NCBI GenBank assembly: GCA_029168955.1
Contig: JAPDOI010000064.1
Span: 744,001 to 808,000 of the forward strand
Direction of reading: 5' to 3'
Source: Aplectana chamaeleonis
Taxonomy: Eukaryota; Nematoda; Chromadorea; Rhabditida; Cosmocercidae
DNA: 64,000 nucleotides
The position numbers and the translations under genes are program-made. Position 1 is the stretch's first letter. Every line of letters begins with the position of its first letter. This document shows, piece by piece, positions 60,146 to 64,000 of the stretch. The notes under the pieces are model-generated. The model had not been told where the DNA came from. It searched no databases and saw only the letters and a list, made by a program, of their open reading frames with translations.

Positions 60146-60696
60146 TTTCTTTGATTTCCATGAGATTCCTCTATGTCTTGTTTTTGTTCATCTGATGTCT
60201 TGAAATGAAACTACCCCTTTGAATTAGAATTATTAGAATGTTCACATAAGTAATGGAAAAAAAGGAAAAAAGTAGAGCGGCACTAGTGAATAACTTTTGG
60301 GCCGATCTGAGGGATGAGGTTTTTTTCCGCTTGCCAACATCTCAAAATCGTTTTCCGCACATCCCTGGTCCAGATCCCCCATCCGACGAGATGATGATCA
60401 ATGTGAGGCACTTCTGAATTAATAAATTGAGTATCCGATTGTTCTTATAAAAGCAGATTCCCATGACTAGGCAATTTCTTGATTCCAAAAGGGTTCCAAT
60501 ACAAAGACTCGTTACACAAATGCTTATAATTATGAAAGAACTTATTTGTAAAATATAATGGAAATGACCTTGCAGCCCTATTACAACGGATTTCCCATTC
60601 TTTCGCATTTTCTTCACTTTGAGCTTTTCGTTTTAATCTTATTTTTTTACAGAAAGGACTAATGTCGTTTTCATCGTGAATCCTCCTTCTAACAAT

Positions 60697-60860
60697 CAAT
60701 TTTCGGAATGTGGCCAGGTATCATACCTACCGCGATCAGCGACAATGACAGTGCAGATCAGGCACATCGATTTTCGGTCGATATTGATGGTAGACATTGC
60801 GTAGCGTCGCTCGTAGCTCGAAGTATGATCCCGGCCCATATGTACTGAGGCTGAGAATGG
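60697..60860 (-). CDS. Candidate exon on the opposite strand inside the kinase intron
   Basis: Reading the minus strand, a CATTCTCAG acceptor near 60852 is followed by an open frame with MGRDHTSSYERRYAMS and TINIDRKSMCLICTVIVADR, ending at a strong donor (GGTAG|GTATGA) near 60727. Codons look exon-like and Cys/hydrophobic content is unusual for the surrounding repeats. No family was recognised. It could be an exon of a nested gene or an old transposon remnant; a TTAA-type MITE end lies just left (60665-60695). Confidence 0.3.
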
Positions 60861-61236
60861 AGCCTTTCCCCCGCTTATCAATTTTCGATCCAACACGGAT
60901 TGAAAGCTACCCTAGCTCATATGTCTTGCTTTTCTGTTTTACTTTTTGAGGAATTATTCCGGACAGTCTTTAGTCATTGTTCAACCGCATTCGGAATGCA
61001 CGACAAGAATAAATGGGCGACACACAACCGAAAATCGTGATAAAAATTCACACGTCTCTGATTTCAAGAAGATGGTAGAGTATGCATTCTTACGACTTAG
61101 AGGAGGCTACATATTCTAAGGATTTGTAAACGAAGTCGTTGTGGTGAAAAGCTGTTTCGCGAGAATGGCGATCTGTTATTTATGCAGGAGAACCCAAACG
61201 AATCGCCGAAAATTCAGAAGCAGTATTTTTGCACCA

Positions 61237-61297
61237 AAAAATTTTGAGAATAGAGACATAGAATTGCACATTCTATGTCTCTATTCCCAAAATTTTT
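61237..61297. repeat. 28-bp near-perfect hairpin
   Basis: 61237-61264 pairs with 61270-61297 with one mismatch (A61247/C61287) around a 5-base loop TGCAC. AT-rich; no copy seen elsewhere in the window. Confidence 0.8.
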
Positions 61298-61899
61298 ATG
61301 GTATCCTCCTAACTATTCGCGCTTCTTCAATTTGTCTCAAGTCTTGAACTGATATCAAGCCATCCTTCTATAGTAGATATTGTTTTATTGTTCACTTCCC
61401 CTTAAGTTCCTACAAATGAATGAAATTAAATGTTGTTGTGATGGGGGGTTAATGAGTTTGTGTGCATGTGTTGGGGATGGGGCCGTGAATTTCTGATGTA
61501 AAGTAATGAGTCAGTTCATCGACGTGCAAAGCGAAACAGCACGCTTTTTTTAGCGCCACATGTTGGAAAAAAGCGGAAGTCAACTCATAGCTAGATAGGA
61601 AGGGAACGAGATTTATGAAGGATCTATCTGAGTTATGTGAAATCTGAGGTGACTGTGATTAATAAAGTTCTGAAAGTCGCATATCAGCTGACTAGACGGG
61701 CTAATCTGTACTGATAAAATCGTGGTTTTAACTTGAAAATTTAGGCAAGTTGAAGAGTGTCAAGTCTTTCCAGTTCCAATCTAAACTGAGTCTGGTTATA
61801 AAATCACTTCTTGCCGTACTATGTTAGACTTACCATTTACTCGAAGAAAATTTACCAATCTAGTATGTGTTTCATGTACATAAAAAGTCGGAATCTGAC

Positions 61900-62100
61900 A
61901 CTGTCCGCCCACGCGGTCGGCGGGCGTGTTGATCGGCCATCGCGAAGGTATTTTCCGGATCTCTGAATCGATTAGCAGGAATATCATACGAATAGTGAAC
62001 AATATCCCAGTCAGTTGTATAGCAGCTGTAGGTTGGCTCTTCCGAAAAATGCCTCCGTGACGGCTGCTCGACCTGCACGCCGACCGTGTGGGCGGACATT
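61900..62100. mobile_element. GC-rich foldback MITE just before the DFG exon
   Basis: ACTGTCCGCCCACGCGGTCG at the left and, inverted, AATGTCCGCCCACACGGTCG at the right, arms about 50 bp. About 120 bp upstream of the 62223 exon. Confidence 0.8.
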
Positions 62101-62222
62101 CACAAGCGAGCAGAATTTTATATCGCCTTGAGGCACGAACACAATCCTGGTTTTTGATTGGTAGTCTACTATTTGCTGTAGATCTATTCTTATTACCCTA
62201 ACTGGAACCTTGCTCCTTTCAG

Positions 62223-62373
62223 GCAAAAATCACCGATTTCGGTCTCACTCGGAAGGTTGACTCGGCTGTGCGGTATCTGGAGTACGTAAACAACTATCAC
62301 GCACCAGAACTGTGTGAAACGGTTGTGAACGAGCTGTTAACGGTGAACAAAACCACAGATATCTGGTCTCTTG
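62223..62373 (+). CDS. Pseudokinase exon: DFG, activation segment and APE
   Basis: 151 bp, phase 0 in (CTCCTTTCAG) and phase 1 out (CTTG|GTCAGT). Encodes AKITDFGLTRKVDSAVRYLE... with an intact DFG, a short activation segment lacking an obvious phosphosite besides Ser/Tyr, HAPELCE as the APE motif and DIWSL(G) of subdomain IX. KITDFGLTR is very close to the SBK pattern. The C-lobe (subdomains X-XI) must lie in later exons; none was recognised up to 64000. Confidence 0.88.
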
Positions 62374-62497
62374 GTCAGTTCCGTTTATCATCTATTTGAA
62401 ACATTCACTTTCGAAGAGTTTTTCATCACTTCTCGCTACTTGTTCAACAGAAGCAAAGCAAGATAAGCGCAAAGCATATTCAGCTTATCCCTGATAT

Positions 62498-62592
62498 TTG
62501 GAGCCGGCGGAGAGGGAAGCGGAGCTGCCAATCATGTCTGAATCTCGTTAACGGCAGTTATATTTCGCCAAGACCTACCGCTCCGCTGCCTT
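62498..62592. repeat. Short inverted repeat after the DFG exon
   Basis: TTGGAGCCGGCGGAGAGGGA pairs with TCTCTGCCCGGCTCAAA; stem about 30 bp, loop about 35. Confidence 0.6.
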
Positions 62593-62848
62593 CTCTGCCC
62601 GGCTCAAAAAATAACAAGTAAAGTGTGCATGCATTTTCGATCTATGTAGAAGTGTACTCAAACTAGCTCCTATACAGCTAGAGTCTACGACCAGCGTGCG
62701 GCGGGTGTACTAGATAATTATAGCCGCTTCACGCACGTGCCTCATCAGGTTGCCACATCGTGTCATTATAGAAAAAAACTGTGCAAAATTAGTTCAGAAG
62801 GCATTGTGCGAACTGATGTGGCGCTTGTATGTAGAGTTCGCACAATCA

Positions 62849-62971
62849 TTTTAGTCTGATGAATGGACGGAGCTGCGACGGTAGATCACCCCGCGCGAAT
62901 CGAAACCCCATTCTCCAATGAGGCCGCCAACCCGGTACGGCCAGCCGCCTGGTCCATGCGTCAGACTAAAA
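62849..62971. mobile_element. 123-bp MITE, TTTAGTCTGA ends, copy 2
   Basis: TTTTAGTCTGATGAATGGAC to CATGCGTCAGACTAAAA; about 85% like copy 1 reversed (ATTCGCGCGGGGTGAT / ATCACCCCGCGCGAAT). Confidence 0.8.
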
Positions 62972-63116
62972 TCAAAACGGAAACCATACAGCTAGCGTCT
63001 ACTATTCTCCACTCCAGTCGTTCACTTGTTAATTTCAATTCTGTCTCCTTTTTTGACATTTACAGTCAATAGTGTTTATGAGTTACTCAGAAGCCTTTTC
63101 GCATTTTAACACTTAA

Positions 63117-63624
63117 AGGCAGAAGACACGCTCAAACATTTTATTCATTTTATGACAAAAATCGAAGGTTTGAGCTGTTAGTATGCTAAGGTTACAAAAA
63201 AAACTGAGGATACCCGTATACCAATAGAGGATTAGTGGTTGTTCTTGATATGGGGTGGAAGTGTACGAGTTACACCGCAGCGTGCTCGCGCGGTTGAAAC
63301 AGCAAATATTACTGACAAAACGGTTGAGATAGCAGCGAAGCCGATAGACTCTTAAAGCCTGTACAAAAACGCTCACCTTGTTGGAAACATCAAAAGCCAT
63401 CCAAAGTGACCGTACTCGAACTGTCGATCTGGGCAAGCTTGTATTGGGGCGGTGGTGTCTGCGAAGCTCATGGGCGGAGTTAACGAAAATTTTTGGATTG
63501 ATATTGCTCAAATTCAGTAGTTTTGACACTTTTTGACCCTTTCACAGGCGTGAGCTTCTACTAAGGGCCATTCGAGCGCATTAAAGTAGCTTCTCAACAA
63601 CTTTTTCAAGTGTGTCTGCTGCCT
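63117..63624. mobile_element. TTAA MITE, ACACGCTCG family
   Basis: AGGCAGAAGACACGCTCAAA and inverted AGGCAGCAGACACACTTGAA, TTAA at 63113-63116 and 63625-63628. 508 bp. The GGTTGAAACAGC...GGTTGAGATAGC interior matches 43547-44042. Confidence 0.88.
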
Positions 63625-63628
63625 TTAA

Positions 63629-64000
63629 AGGTACAGTACACCCTCACATATGATTTTTCTGATTTTCATGTAATTGTGTTGTGGACTCCTCCTGTATAAC
63701 GCTTGCCAAGTGCGAGATCTCAATTTCCCCAGATAAGCTAGATATAAGCGACCACCACGGGCCACACACCCTTTTCCCGACTTCCGAACTCAACAGCGGC
63801 TAGATGGATGGATGAATTCCAACCACGACTCCTTTCTTTTTTCATTGCCGGTCTATCTCCTGATCCTGGTTTGCTCTCGAGCAGTGGCTGCCAATGAAAT
63901 GAAATACAGGCCCTAGATAACTTGCACATCAAATTTTCGCGCCCCAAATTGAGACATTTTTAAGGGCCCATAGGTTCGTTTGTAAGATGCCCTTGGGCGA
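63629..64000. mobile_element. TTAA MITE related to CACAGTCC family, cut by window end
   Basis: Begins AGGTACAGTACACCCTCAC directly after TTAA 63625-63628, which also ends the previous element. The interior (TGCCAAGTGCGAGATCTCAA) matches CACAGTCC copies. Confidence 0.65.

Larger units (their letters stand above)
60146..61899. other. Intronic sequence with MITE ends
   Basis: GTTTTCATCGTGAATCCTCC (60667) is a MITE right end. Includes the candidate minus-strand exon and the 61237 hairpin; otherwise nothing recognised. Confidence 0.4.
51157..62222 (+). other. 11.1-kb repeat-filled intron of the pseudokinase gene
   Basis: Bounded by the AAA|GTGAGT donor and CTTTCAG acceptor of two exons whose peptides are adjacent in the kinase fold (catalytic loop to DFG). 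It contains a foldback element (51904-52540), the 42-bp satellite (52756-56009), a duplicated block, several MITEs and a GC-rich minisatellite. Confidence 0.8.

Overview
The window looks like a stretch of an animal genome, most likely a nematode and probably a strongylid-type (clade V) roundworm. This is inferred from three things: short TTTCAG-type splice acceptors with AG|GTGAGT-like donors, an RTE-type non-LTR retrotransposon, and a very high load of small inverted-repeat DNA transposons. There is no bacterial gene organisation, rRNA, CRISPR array or convincing tRNA gene. Most open frames are chance frames or lie inside repeats.

The one host gene I can support runs left to right from about 38.7 kb past 62.4 kb and leaves the 3' end of the part I can read. 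It has a Ser/Pro-rich N-terminal exon (38721-39185), possibly one or two middle exons (about 44.4-45.0 kb), and six exons (47999-48145, 49431-49529, 49641-49724, 50638-50725, 51020-51156, 62223-62373). Their splice phases fit together into a protein-kinase domain most like the SBK family (SH3-binding-domain kinases). The Gly-rich loop, the Lys, the helix-C Glu, DFG and APE are present, but the HRD aspartate is Asn (HRN), so the product is a predicted pseudokinase. The last intron seen is 11.1 kb and holds a 3.25 kb satellite of 42-bp units.

The rest is layered transposable elements. 1-38 kb: an inverted-repeat GC-rich array (1.35-1.66 kb), nested foldback elements (2.8-4.1 kb), abutting TAA-flanked MITEs (6.06-6.93 kb), a decayed RTE retrotransposon on the minus strand (8.8-11.95 kb), a TTTC microsatellite (13.6 kb), a composite TTAA element (14.1-17.5 kb), two long hAT-like non-autonomous elements with 8-bp target duplications (28981-31070 and 33043-34993), 43-bp minisatellites (31.6 and 37.7 kb) and a TA-flanked inverted-repeat element (36736-37543). 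38-64 kb: the kinase gene, with a second type of non-LTR reverse transcriptase (45.8-47.2 kb) and many MITEs in its introns.

The commonest mobile DNA is a group of about 360-550 bp MITEs whose ends start AGGC and which sit in TTAA targets. Several families share the ends and an internal core, insert into each other, and sit back to back sharing one TTAA. No transposase gene for any of the DNA elements was recognised. I did not find a new multi-gene system. The strongest leads are the HRN pseudokinase, the intronic higher-order satellite, the intact-looking hAT insertions and the shared-terminus TTAA MITE group.
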